This document shows, piece by piece, positions 42,695-50,934 of a stretch of DNA of 64,000 nt. How positions within the stretch are numbered: the first letter of the stretch is position 1; each line of letters starts with the position of its first letter. The stretch lies in NCBI RefSeq assembly GCF_020991455.1, contig NZ_JAJMOX010000010.1, forward strand, positions 62,001 to 126,000, given 5' to 3'. The stretch comes from Flavobacterium sp. JAS. GTDB lineage: Bacteria; Bacteroidota; Bacteroidia; Flavobacteriales; Flavobacteriaceae. The notes beneath the pieces were generated by a model that searched no databases, was not told the DNA's origin, and was given only the letters and a program-made list of their open reading frames with translations. The position numbers and the translations under genes were made by a program.

Positions 42695-42702
42695 TAAATT
42701 TG
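42695..42702 (+). promoter_or_regulatory. -7 promoter box of the beta-barrel gene
   Basis: TAAATTTG, a TAnnTTTG match, 30 nt before the ATG at 42732. Confidence 0.45.
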
Positions 42703-42731
42703 TAAGAAGTTGTCTCTGAAAACCTTACGGA

Positions 42732-43913
42732 ATGAAAAGTGTAAAATCTCTAATAGTTTTATTTTTCCTTTGTTTTATGCCATTTTGTTATTCGCAAAAT
42801 GACACAATTCGAAATAATCAAAGAGATATTTTGGATGTTCTATATAAGCTTTTCAAAAAGAACGATTCAATAGCAAGAAAAGATAAAAAACTTGCCTTTT
42901 CATTGTTGCCTGTTCCTGTAAATGCAAATTCGTCAAATGGACTTGTTGTTTCCTTTTTAACTACTTTTTATTTGGGTGAAGATCACGAAACCACCAATAT
43001 GTCACAGGTTACTTTTTCGCCTTATTTTAGTTTTAGTAATCAATATGTTTTTCCAATTCAGTCCTATATATATACCAAAGACAATAAATGGAATTTTATT
43101 GGAGATTATCGCTATTTGATTTATCCACAGCTTACTTACGGATTAGGAGATCATAATACAAAGGAAGAAATGTCGACTTTAGATTATCAACAATGGCGTT
43201 TCTATCAGTTTGTTACCCGAAAAGTTATTGGTAATTTTCGATTAGGTTTAGGATTGTTATTTGATAATTATAAAAATATATCCGAAGATTCAAAGATCGA
43301 CGAACCAACAGATTATGTGAAATATATGAACGGAGATTTTTCAGATGAAACTTCATTTGGATATGCTTTTCAGGGTTTATACGATTCTAGAAAAAACACT
43401 GTTAATCCGGAACAAGGACTTTATGTTGAAGCCGATTTGAGAATAAATACAAGTGGAGTGCAAGGTGATAAATGGCAATCTTTGTATGTTGATGCCCGAA
43501 AATACCATTCTTTCAGTAAATACAAACATAGAGTTTGGGCTTCACGTGCTTTTTATTGGTCTACTTTTGGCGGAAAGCCACATTATCTTGATTTGCCAAG
43601 TATTGGTTGGGATCGTGATGGAAGAACCGGACGTGGTTTTACCAAAAATAGATACCGAAGTAACGCACTAATTTATTTCGAAACAGAATATAGAACTGAT
43701 ATAACCAGAAATGGCTTTTTTGGCGCTGTGTTTTTTGGGAATATATCGTCAGTTTCTAAGTTAGATACTTATAAATTTGACAAATGGCATCCTGCTGTTG
43801 GTACCGGAATCCGAATTAAATGGAATAAGAAGAACAATAGCAATTTGGCTCTGGATTACGGGATCAGTAAAAACGATTGGTCTTTACGGTTGGGATTATC
43901 TGAAAATTTCTAA
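42732..43913 (+). CDS. BamA/TamA-family outer-membrane beta-barrel
   Basis: 393-aa outer-membrane protein: signal peptide MKSVKSLIVLFFLCFMPFCYSQ, a short linker, then the D15/surface-antigen barrel with amphipathic strands (NGLVVSFLTTFYLGEDHETT, VTFSPYFSFSNQYVFPIQSYIYT, GDYRYLIYPQLTYGLGD, QGLYVEADLRINTSG, ALIYFETEYRTDI) ending LALDYGISKNDWSLRLGLSENF. There are no POTRA domains, so it is a short member, likely an outer-membrane enzyme or transporter rather than the essential BamA. Confidence 0.85.
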   Translation: MKSVKSLIVLFFLCFMPFCYSQNDTIRNNQRDILDVLYKLFKKNDSIARKDKKLAFSLLPVPVNANSSNGLVVSFLTTFYLGEDHETTNMSQVTFSPYFSFSNQYVFPIQSYIYTKDNKWNFIGDYRYLIYPQLTYGLGDHNTKEEMSTLDYQQWRFYQFVTRKVIGNFRLGLGLLFDNYKNISEDSKIDEPTDYVKYMNGDFSDETSFGYAFQGLYDSRKNTVNPEQGLYVEADLRINTSGVQGDKWQSLYVDARKYHSFSKYKHRVWASRAFYWSTFGGKPHYLDLPSIGWDRDGRTGRGFTKNRYRSNALIYFETEYRTDITRNGFFGAVFFGNISSVSKLDTYKFDKWHPAVGTGIRIKWNKKNNSNLALDYGISKNDWSLRLGLSENF

Positions 43914-43944
43914 CTTTCCGAAAAATTCACAGTAAAAATTCTTC

Positions 43945-45108
43945 ATGCAATTATCAGTAATTATTCTTAATTATAATGTGCGTTACTTTCTGGAACAATG
44001 TGTTTTAAGTGTTCAGGAAGCGCTTTCGACTCTTGATGCCGAAATTATTGTAATTGATAATAATTCGGCTGATGATAGTTGTGAGATGATGCAAAATAAG
44101 TTTCCGAATATAAAATTGATCGAAAATAAGATCAATTTTGGCTTCCCGAAAGGCAATAATATTGGAGTTTCTCAAGCGCGCGGAAAATACATTTGTATCT
44201 TAAATCCCGATACCGTTGTTGCCGAAGATACGTTTATTAAGATTTTGGCTTTCGCCGAAAGGCAAGCAGATTTAGGAATTATAGGCTGTAAGCTAATTGA
44301 CGGAACAGGAAATTTTCTGCCGGAAAGTAAACGCGGAGTTCCAACGCCGTGGGTTGCCTTTACAAAGATTTTTGGTTTGTATAAAATTTTTCCAAAAACA
44401 AATCTTTTCAATCAATATTATGCACAACATTTAGATGAAAATGAAACAGGAAAAGTAGATATTTTAGTTGGAGCTTTTATGTTTCTAAAACGCGATTTGT
44501 ATCAGGAATTACAGGGTTTTGATGAGGATTGTTTTATGTATGCCGATGATATTGATTTGTCGTACCGTGTTTTGCAAAAGCAAAAAGTAAATTATTATTT
44601 TCATGAAACAACCATTTTGCATTATAAAGGAGAAAGTACGGTAAAAGACGAAAAGTATATGAAACGTTTTCAGGAAGCAATGAATTTCTTTTACCAAAAG
44701 CATTTTAAGAAATCCTGGTTTTTTACTTTTTTTATCCAAATTGGCATTTGGTTTTTCTCTTTTGTAAAAATGTTTCAGGGAAAAGTTAAGTCAAAACCGT
44801 TGCCGGAAAGTGTCGTTTTTTACTCTTCAAATAAAATTTTGTCTGAAAAATTACCTTCTATTTTAAAAAATAAAGTACTCTTTTTAGATTTCAAAAAAGA
44901 AAAAATGGTAAATTCGTGGCTAGTTTTTAAGGGTAAAAGAGGGGAGATTATTTTGGATAATCAGTATGTTTCGTTCAAAAAATGTATCAAAATCATAGAA
45001 ACTCTTAAAGATAAGAACATTACTTTTAAGATTTTCCCCAAAAACACCAATTTTATTATTGGAAGCAATTCCCGGAACGACAGAGGGCAAATTATAAAAA
45101 TTGAGTAA
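43945..45108 (+). CDS. Glycosyltransferase family 2, rhamnosyltransferase-like
   Basis: 387-aa GT-A glycosyltransferase. N-terminal SVIILNYNVRYFLEQCVLSV, IVIDNNSADDS, NFGFPKGNNIGVSQARGKYICILNPDTVV (the nucleotide-sugar site, about residues 62-90), and DEDCFMYADDIDLSYRVLQ (DxD-like acceptor region, about 191-209). Residues about 253-275 form one helix (WFFTFFIQIGIWFFSFVKMF), and a further 110-residue soluble tail follows. Likely builds a surface glycan on the cytoplasmic face of the membrane. It starts 31 nt after the beta-barrel gene. Confidence 0.88.
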   Translation: MQLSVIILNYNVRYFLEQCVLSVQEALSTLDAEIIVIDNNSADDSCEMMQNKFPNIKLIENKINFGFPKGNNIGVSQARGKYICILNPDTVVAEDTFIKILAFAERQADLGIIGCKLIDGTGNFLPESKRGVPTPWVAFTKIFGLYKIFPKTNLFNQYYAQHLDENETGKVDILVGAFMFLKRDLYQELQGFDEDCFMYADDIDLSYRVLQKQKVNYYFHETTILHYKGESTVKDEKYMKRFQEAMNFFYQKHFKKSWFFTFFIQIGIWFFSFVKMFQGKVKSKPLPESVVFYSSNKILSEKLPSILKNKVLFLDFKKEKMVNSWLVFKGKRGEIILDNQYVSFKKCIKIIETLKDKNITFKIFPKNTNFIIGSNSRNDRGQIIKIE

Positions 45109-45192
45109 AAAATTATATTAAGTGTAATTTATATTTAAAATATTCAGTAATTTCGCAATCAGAAAATCAAAATCATCCTTTAGATTAACAAT

Positions 45193-46512
45193 ATGGCAAG
45201 ATTTGAATTAAAGCTTCCTAAAATGGGAGAGAGTGTCGCTGAAGCAACCATTACAAACTGGTTGAAAGAAGTTGGAGACAAAATTGAAGCTGATGAAGCA
45301 GTACTGGAAATTGCAACTGATAAGGTTGATAGTGAAGTACCAAGCGAAGTATCAGGAATTTTGATTGAACAATTGTTCGGTAAAGATGATCTGGTTCAGG
45401 TTGGGCAAACCATTGCGATTATTGAAACAGAAGGTGACGCGCCAGCTGCAAAAATTGAAGAAGCTGCTGCTCCTGCAGAAGTTGCTGAAATCGAAAAAAC
45501 AATTGAAACAGTAAAAGAAGTTGTTACTGCACCTCAAGATTTTTCAGGATCTGACAAATTCTTTTCTCCATTAGTAAAAAATATTGCGAAGGAAGAAGGT
45601 ATTTCTGTTGCTGAATTAGAAAGTATTGCTGGTTCAGGAAAAGATGGCCGTGTAACAAAAGAAGATATCTTAAAATATATTGAAAACCGTAAATCAGGAA
45701 TTGTAGAAGCTCCAAAAGCTGTAGTTCCTGCGCCAAAAGCAGCAGAACCAGTTGCTGCTCCGGTTCAAAAAAGCCAACAAGCAGTTCCGGTTTCTGTAAA
45801 TGGAGGTGATGAAATCATCGAAATGGACAGAATGCGTAAACTGATTTCTGGTTATATGGTAGCTTCGGTACAAACGTCTGCTCACGTGCAATCGTTTATT
45901 GAAGTTGATGTAACGAACATTGTAAAATGGAGAGATAAAGTTAAAACTGCTTTCGAGAAAAGAGAAGGTGAGAAGTTGACTTTTACGCCAATTATGATGG
46001 AAGCGGTTGCAAAAGCGTTAAAAGATTTCCCTGGAATGAATATTTCTGTTGATGGAGATTATATCATCAAAAAGAAAAATATAAACTTAGGAATGGCTGC
46101 AGCTTTACCAAACGGAAATTTAATTGTTCCGGTAATTAAAAATGCTGATCAGTTAAACCTTGTTGGAATGGCAAAAGCGGTTAACGATTTAGGAAACCGT
46201 GCAAAAGCAGGAAAACTAAAACCAGATGATACACAAGGCGGAACTTATACGGTGACGAATGTGGGAACTTTTGGAAGTGTTTTTGGAACGCCAATTATCA
46301 ATCAACCTCAAGTTGGGATTCTGGCTTTGGGTGCGATTCGTAAAGTACCTGCAGTTATCGAAACTCCAGAAGGTGATTTTATTGGAATTCGTCAAAAAAT
46401 GTTCTTGTCGCATTCTTATGATCACAGAGTTGTTGATGGAGCATTAGGTGGAAGTTTCGTGAAACGAGTAGCGGAATATTTAGAAGCTTTTGATGTAGAC
46501 AGAGATTTCTAA
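45193..46512 (+). CDS. 2-oxo acid dehydrogenase E2 (dihydrolipoamide acyltransferase)
   Basis: 439-aa complex core enzyme. A single lipoyl domain (residues 1-78, lipoyl-Lys in EIATDKVDSEVP), an Ala/Pro/Glu linker, a peripheral-subunit-binding domain (FFSPLVKNIAKEEGISVAELESIAGSGKDGRVTKEDILKYI, about 120-160), another linker, and the catalytic domain with HSYDHRVVDGALGG (His411, Asp415) at the C-terminus. More likely of the branched-chain or 2-oxoglutarate type than pyruvate; E1 and E3 genes are not adjacent. Single gene with a terminator. Confidence 0.93.
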   Translation: MARFELKLPKMGESVAEATITNWLKEVGDKIEADEAVLEIATDKVDSEVPSEVSGILIEQLFGKDDLVQVGQTIAIIETEGDAPAAKIEEAAAPAEVAEIEKTIETVKEVVTAPQDFSGSDKFFSPLVKNIAKEEGISVAELESIAGSGKDGRVTKEDILKYIENRKSGIVEAPKAVVPAPKAAEPVAAPVQKSQQAVPVSVNGGDEIIEMDRMRKLISGYMVASVQTSAHVQSFIEVDVTNIVKWRDKVKTAFEKREGEKLTFTPIMMEAVAKALKDFPGMNISVDGDYIIKKKNINLGMAAALPNGNLIVPVIKNADQLNLVGMAKAVNDLGNRAKAGKLKPDDTQGGTYTVTNVGTFGSVFGTPIINQPQVGILALGAIRKVPAVIETPEGDFIGIRQKMFLSHSYDHRVVDGALGGSFVKRVAEYLEAFDVDRDF

Positions 46513-46533
46513 AAGCATCATAAAAATAAATTC

Positions 46534-46570
46534 AAACCCGGGAAATTTTAATAATTTTCCGGGTTTTTTG
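46534..46570 (+). terminator. Terminator after the E2 gene
   Basis: AAACCCGGGAAA...TTTTCCGGGTTTTTT stem with A/T-rich loop and T-run. Confidence 0.75.
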
Positions 46571-46702
46571 TTTTGTAAGAAAAGGTTAAGAAAATGAATG
46601 CAAGCCAACTTTGAGAATGAATTTAAACGTTAAAATGTCGAAATTGCATTCCTTTTTGTTTAAAAAAATCAAGAATAAAAGAGGAAATTCGGCTTTAAAA
46701 AT

Positions 46703-46710
46703 TACATTTG
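46703..46710 (+). promoter_or_regulatory. -7 promoter box of the exonuclease gene
   Basis: TACATTTG, exact TAnnTTTG match, 21 nt before the ATG at 46731. Confidence 0.5.
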
Positions 46711-46730
46711 TAATCTTATAAAAATTAAAA

Positions 46731-47501
46731 ATGGAACTCAAACTCAACAAACCAATTTGCTTTTTTGATCTTGAAACAACCGGAATTGATATCGGTAAAG
46801 ATCGAATAGTAGAAATTTCGATATTCAAAGTTTTTCCAAACGGAAATAAAGAAAGTAAAACATGGTTGGTGAATCCAACGATTCCAATTCCACCACAAAC
46901 TACTGCTGTTCATGGTATCACAGACGAAAAAGTAGCAAACGAACCTACTTTTGCAGAGCTGGCTCCACAAGTCTTTAATATGATTAAGGATAGTGATCTG
47001 GGCGGATTTAATTCAGATCGTTTTGATATTCCGTTGCTGGCTGAGGAATTGCTTCGTGCTGGAGTTGATTTTGATATGAAAAATAAAGTTTCAGTAGATG
47101 TGCAGACTATTTTTCATAAAATGGAAGAGCGTACCTTAAGTGCTGCGTTGAAATTCTATTGTGGAAAAAGTCTTGAAAATGCACATTCGGCAGAAGCGGA
47201 TACAATGGCGACTTACGAAATTTTAAAAGCACAATTAGATCGTTATCCGGATTTAGAAAATGATATGAAATCATTGTCTGAATTTACAACTCGTAAAAAA
47301 ATCGCTGATTTTGCAGGAATGATTGCTTTTGATGCAGACAACGAAGAAGTTTTTACCTTCGGAAAACATAAAGGAGTAAAAGTTGATAAAGTATTAGAAT
47401 CAGAGCCTGGATATTTCAGCTGGATTCAAAATGCTGACTTTCCTTTATATACCAAGAAAGTCTTAACGGCAATTAAATTAAGAAAGTTAAATACTAAATA
47501 A
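46731..47501 (+). CDS. DnaQ-type 3'-5' exonuclease
   Basis: 256-aa DEDDh exonuclease. The acidic residues lie in CFFDLETTG (residues 10-18), FNSDRFDIPLLAEEL (about 85-99) and HSAEADTMATYEIL (His and Asp near 147-152). The C-terminal 70 residues (FAGMIAFDADNEEVFTFGKHKGVKVDKVLESEPGYFSWIQNADF) form an Exo-X-type helper domain (DUF3820-like). Role: proof-reading, repair or degradation of single-strand ends; it could be an epsilon-like subunit or a stand-alone nuclease. Single gene. Confidence 0.9.
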   Translation: MELKLNKPICFFDLETTGIDIGKDRIVEISIFKVFPNGNKESKTWLVNPTIPIPPQTTAVHGITDEKVANEPTFAELAPQVFNMIKDSDLGGFNSDRFDIPLLAEELLRAGVDFDMKNKVSVDVQTIFHKMEERTLSAALKFYCGKSLENAHSAEADTMATYEILKAQLDRYPDLENDMKSLSEFTTRKKIADFAGMIAFDADNEEVFTFGKHKGVKVDKVLESEPGYFSWIQNADFPLYTKKVLTAIKLRKLNTK

Positions 47502-47505
47502 GGTT

Positions 47506-47580
47506 CTAAGTCGCTAAGACTCTAAGGTGCTAAGTTTTTTGCATAGTTTCTTAGAGTCTTAGTAACTTAGCGACTTAGAG
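47506..47580. repeat. CTAAGnnn octamer array facing CTTAG array, copy 4
   Basis: CTAAG at 47506, 47514, 47522 and 47530; CTTAG at 47550, 47558, 47566 and 47574, all at 8-nt steps, with TTTTTTGCATAG between. The two halves pair into a long stem. It sits between two same-strand genes. Confidence 0.85.
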
Positions 47581-47591
47581 GCTATAAAAAA

Positions 47592-48203
47592 ATGAAGATA
47601 ATCTGTATCGGTAGAAATTATACCAATCATATAGAAGAATTAAAAAACGAACGTCCGTCAGAACCAGTAGTTTTTATGAAACCGGATTCGGCAGTTTTAT
47701 TAAAGCAGCATCCGTTTGTAATTCCAGAATTTTCTGAAGAAATTCATCACGAAATTGAGATAATTGTTAAAATTAATAAGGTAGGAAAGTATATCGAGCC
47801 TAAATTTGCTCATAAGTATTATGATGAAATAAGTGTAGGTATAGATTTTACAGCCAGAGATTTACAGGATAAATTAAAAGCGAAAGGACTGCCTTGGGAG
47901 AAAGCAAAAGCGTTTGATGGCTCTGCGGTTATTGGAGATTTTTTGCCAAAAAGCGATTTTGTTTCGATGGAAAATCTTACATTTGAGTTGACAAACAATT
48001 CCCAAACAGTTCAAAAAGGAAATACAAGCCTAATGCTTTGGAAAATTGATGAGCTGATTTCTTATGTTTCGCAATATTTTACATTAAAAATAGGCGATAT
48101 CATTTTTACAGGAACGCCTGAGGGTGTTGCTGCGGTTAAGCCAAATGATGTTTTAGAAGGCTTTTTAGAAGATAAAAAATTATTCAGAATACAAGTAAAA
48201 TAA
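47592..48203 (+). CDS. Fumarylacetoacetate hydrolase-family protein
   Basis: 203-aa cytosolic FAH-fold enzyme. Metal and catalytic features: the opening KIICIGRNYTNHIEELKNERPSEPVVFMKPDSA, EIHHEIEIIVKI with the Glu metal ligands (about 55-66), YDEISVGIDFTARDLQ, KAFDGSAVIGDF, and the end GDIIFTGTPEGVAAVKPNDVL. Such short members hydrolyse, decarboxylate or isomerise acylpyruvates or oxaloacetate-type substrates; the exact substrate is not evident. Its stop codon overlaps the next start (TAATG, 1 nt), so the two genes are coupled. Confidence 0.9.
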   Translation: MKIICIGRNYTNHIEELKNERPSEPVVFMKPDSAVLLKQHPFVIPEFSEEIHHEIEIIVKINKVGKYIEPKFAHKYYDEISVGIDFTARDLQDKLKAKGLPWEKAKAFDGSAVIGDFLPKSDFVSMENLTFELTNNSQTVQKGNTSLMLWKIDELISYVSQYFTLKIGDIIFTGTPEGVAAVKPNDVLEGFLEDKKLFRIQVK

Positions 48204-48547
48204 TGGCTTTAAAGTACAACCTTTCGAAAGTATATGCACTTTCAGATAATGATCCTGAATTTGTAAACGAAATTCTAAAATTATTTGTTACCGAAGTTCC
48301 TGAGGATTTAAAACAAATCAAAGAGGGAATTAGGAAAAAGGATCATAAGTATGCTTATTCTTATGCTCACAAAATAAAACCCACATTAGATCTAATGGGG
48401 TTAAACGTAGCTTTTGAAGAAATTCTACAAGTTGAGGCCTGGACAAAAGCTGAAGGCAAGAAAAAAGAAATTGTCGAAACTTTTAAGAGCATTAAATTGC
48501 AGGTAAAAGAGGCAATAAAAGAAATCAAAAAAGACTTTGATTTGTAA
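48203..48547 (+). CDS. Hpt-domain histidine phosphotransfer protein
   Basis: 114-aa four-helix protein. The phospho-accepting His56 sits in YSYAHKIKPTLDLMGL, the standard Hpt motif HKxKP. In phosphorelays it passes phosphate between a hybrid kinase receiver and a final receiver; no kinase is encoded nearby. Overlaps the FAH-family gene by one base and ends in a strong hairpin. Its partners are unknown. Confidence 0.88.
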   Translation: MALKYNLSKVYALSDNDPEFVNEILKLFVTEVPEDLKQIKEGIRKKDHKYAYSYAHKIKPTLDLMGLNVAFEEILQVEAWTKAEGKKKEIVETFKSIKLQVKEAIKEIKKDFDL

Positions 48548-48558
48548 GATATGGGCAT

Positions 48559-48602
48559 GACCTAATTTTTGACCTTTTTAAATTTAGGTCAAAAATTGGG
48601 TC
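48559..48602. terminator. Inverted repeat after the Hpt gene
   Basis: 17-bp arms (48559-48575, GACCTAATTTTTGACCT, and 48586-48602) with one mismatch and a 10-nt loop. The rest of the gap to cinA (to 48764) shows no gene. Confidence 0.75.
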
Positions 48603-48764
48603 GGGTTATTCACTGTATCTTTTGTTTCAGAAAACTTCGTTAAACAAGTATTTATCAGGTGTCACAAAAGGATGCCGTTTCTACCCCTCACGCAAAATCG
48701 TTGCGACAAGAACCTTCTTTATAATAATAACTTACAATGTCGTAAGTAAATATATTCCACAGCT

Positions 48765-50018
48765 ATGAAAGCAACTATCATTACTATTGGAGACGAAATT
48801 TTAATAGGTCAAATTGTAGATACAAACTCAGGTTTTATCGCAAAATCTCTAGACCGAATCGGGGTTGAAGTTCATGAAATGATTTCGATCAGCGATGATA
48901 AAAAACACATTTTAGATACATTTGCTCAGTTACAAAACAAAGTTGATGTCGTGATTGTAACAGGCGGTTTAGGACCAACAAAAGACGATGTTACTAAGAA
49001 AACCTTCTGCGAATACTTTGATGACGAATTGGTGGTGAATCCGGAAGTTTTGGCACACGTGACAGAATTGATCGAAGGTTTTTATAAACGACCGATATCG
49101 CAGTTAAATAAAGATCAGGCCTTAGTTCCATCAAAATGTACCGTTTTGCATAACAAAGTAGGAACGGCGCCGGGAATGTGGATGAAGAAGGAGAATACAG
49201 TGTTTATTTCGCTTCCGGGAGTTCCGTACGAGATGAAATATTTAGTCGAAGAAGAGATAATTCCTAAAATAGTTCGGGAGTACAAACGTCCGTATATCAT
49301 TCATAAAACCATTTTAACCTATGGTCAGGGTGAGAGTTTAGTTGCAGAGCGTATCGAAGATTGGGAAAATAATTTGCCTGAATTTATCAAGCTTGCTTAT
49401 TTGCCAAATCCCGGTAGAGTGCGTTTACGTTTGTCTGCAAGAGGAACAAATAAAGAAGAATTAGAAGCAGCAATAGAAGAGAATGTGAAATCACTAGATG
49501 CTATAATTAATGATATTATAGTAGGTTATGAAGAAAACGAAACAATAGAATCCGTAGTTGGAAAAATTCTGACCAAGCAAAATAAAACTATTTCGACCGC
49601 CGAAAGTTTTACGGGAGGGAAAATTGCTTCGCTTTTGTCTGCTATTCCCGGAGCGTCAAATTATTTTAAAGGCAGTATTGTTTCTTATGCAACAGAGGCG
49701 AAGGTCAATGTTCTTGGTGTCTCACAGGAATTAGTTGATAAATTTACGGTGGTAAGTGCAGAGGTTGCTTCGGCTATGGCTTTGAATGTGAAAGAGATAC
49801 TAAAAACAGACTATGCAATCGCGACAACTGGGAACGCCGGACCGACAAAAGGAGATTCAAATGCTGAAATTGGAGCTGTTTTTATCGCTTTGGCTACTCC
49901 TAGCGGAATAATTGTTGAAGAATTTAACTTTGGCCAACCACGTGAAAAAGTGATAGATAGAGCCACAATTAAGAGTTTAGAAATATTACAGAAAGAAATT
50001 TTAAAAAATGTGTACTAA
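48765..50018 (+). CDS. cinA: CinA-family protein (nicotinamide-nucleotide amidase / competence-damage)
   Basis: 417-aa two-domain protein. The N-terminal molybdopterin-binding-like fold (ITIGDEILIGQIVDTNSGFIAKSLDRIGVEV, VIVTGGLGPTKDDVTKK) covers about residues 1-170. The C-terminal amidohydrolase domain (ISTAESFTGGKIASLLSAIPGASNYFKGSIVSYATEAKVNVLGV...ATTGNAGPTKGDSNAEIGAVFIALA) has the catalytic Ser in AESFTGG and hydrolyses NMN amide to recycle pyridine nucleotides. Precedes the ribosomal protein block. Confidence 0.93.
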   Translation: MKATIITIGDEILIGQIVDTNSGFIAKSLDRIGVEVHEMISISDDKKHILDTFAQLQNKVDVVIVTGGLGPTKDDVTKKTFCEYFDDELVVNPEVLAHVTELIEGFYKRPISQLNKDQALVPSKCTVLHNKVGTAPGMWMKKENTVFISLPGVPYEMKYLVEEEIIPKIVREYKRPYIIHKTILTYGQGESLVAERIEDWENNLPEFIKLAYLPNPGRVRLRLSARGTNKEELEAAIEENVKSLDAIINDIIVGYEENETIESVVGKILTKQNKTISTAESFTGGKIASLLSAIPGASNYFKGSIVSYATEAKVNVLGVSQELVDKFTVVSAEVASAMALNVKEILKTDYAIATTGNAGPTKGDSNAEIGAVFIALATPSGIIVEEFNFGQPREKVIDRATIKSLEILQKEILKNVY

Positions 50019-50089
50019 TTTTTTGTTTCAATCGTTTATTTTTCTTTTCTTTGCACCCTGATTTTGAATAACGATAAAAGATAAGTATA

Positions 50090-50326
50090 ATGTCAAGAGT
50101 TTGTGACCTTACAGGTAAAAGAGCGATGGTAGGAAATAACGTTTCTCACGCTATGAACAAAACTAAGAGAAAATTTTCTGTTAACTTAGTTAAAAAGCGT
50201 TTTTATCTTCCAGAAGAAGATAGATGGATTACTCTTAGAGTAGCAGCATCTACGATAAAAACAATTAATAAAAATGGAATCACTGCGGTTTTGAAAAAAG
50301 CTCAGTCAGAAGGATTTATCAAATAA
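50090..50326 (+). CDS. rpmB: 50S ribosomal protein L28
   Basis: 78-aa ribosomal protein, start MSRVCDLTGKRAMVGNNVSHAMNKTKRKFSVNLVKKRFYLPEEDRWITLRVAAST, typical bL28. First gene of the conserved Bacteroidota block rpmB-rpmG-DUF4295-ftsY, 28-nt spacing to rpmG. Confidence 0.96.
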   Translation: MSRVCDLTGKRAMVGNNVSHAMNKTKRKFSVNLVKKRFYLPEEDRWITLRVAASTIKTINKNGITAVLKKAQSEGFIK

Positions 50327-50353
50327 TCTTTTCCTAAATAAATATATAGCAAG

Positions 50354-50536
50354 ATGGCAAAGAAAGGTAATAGAATCCAAGTAATTTTAGAATGTACTGA
50401 GCACAAGACTTCTGGTGTTCCAGGAACTTCTAGATACATTACAACTAAGAACAAAAAAAATACTCCAGACAGATTAGAGATTAAAAAATTTAATCCAATC
50501 TTGAAAAGAGTAACTGTTCACAAAGAAATTAAGTAA
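50354..50536 (+). CDS. rpmG: 50S ribosomal protein L33
   Basis: 60-aa bL33, MAKKGNRIQVILECTEHKTSGVPGTSRYITTKNKKNTPDRLEIKKFNPILKRVTVHKEIK. It has only one Cys (ILECTEH), so it is the zinc-free (C-minus) form rather than the four-Cys form. Confidence 0.96.
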   Translation: MAKKGNRIQVILECTEHKTSGVPGTSRYITTKNKKNTPDRLEIKKFNPILKRVTVHKEIK

Positions 50537-50613
50537 TAATTAGGGATTTTTGTAAATCTCAAATGGTTTAGCCATTTCGAGTTTTATAAGAAACTTCAAA
50601 TAACATTTGAATC

Positions 50614-50766
50614 ATGGCAAAGAAAACCGTAGCATCGTTACAAACATCTTCTAAGAGATTATCAAAAGCCATCAAAATGGTAAAATCTCCTAAAACTGGT
50701 GCATATACATTCGTAGAATCTATTATGGCTCCTGAAGAAGTTGATACTTTCTTGAAAAAGAAATAA
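50614..50766 (+). CDS. DUF4295 small basic protein, probable ribosomal protein
   Basis: 50-aa gene: MAKKTVASLQTSSKRLSKAIKMVKSPKT..ESIMAPEEVDTFLKKK. Lys-rich and cotranscribed with rpmB and rpmG, 78 nt after rpmG. It matches the DUF4295 proteins that accompany these genes throughout Bacteroidota. A Bacteroidota-specific ribosomal protein was reported from the Flavobacterium johnsoniae ribosome structure; I recall it as bL38 but cannot verify that it is this gene. Confidence 0.85.
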   Translation: MAKKTVASLQTSSKRLSKAIKMVKSPKTGAYTFVESIMAPEEVDTFLKKK

Positions 50767-50785
50767 TTACAATCACATTATATAG

Positions 50786-50816
50786 AAAAGCTACTTTCAT
50801 TCGGAAGTAGCTTTTT
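50786..50816 (+). terminator. Terminator of the ribosomal protein operon
   Basis: AAAAGCTACTT...AAGTAGCTTTTTT stem with T-run, 20 nt after the DUF4295 stop codon. Confidence 0.85.
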
Positions 50817-50823
50817 TATTTTT

Positions 50824-50831
50824 TATATTTG
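50824..50831 (+). promoter_or_regulatory. -7 promoter box of ftsY
   Basis: TATATTTG, exact consensus, directly after the terminator. The start codon is 103 nt further, giving a long leader. Confidence 0.5.
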
Positions 50832-50934
50832 TCTAAAATTTAAAGAAGCATACGTAATTTTGGGTTTCTTTAAATATTAAGGATTATTTAGATCGTAAAA
50901 TCGAATAATCTAAAAAACTAACAATCTATAAAAA

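Noticed and set aside
5137..47580. CRISPR array interpretation of the CTAAG repeats
   Set aside because: Units of 5 nt with 3-nt spacers and mirror-image halves do not match CRISPR repeats, and no cas gene is present.
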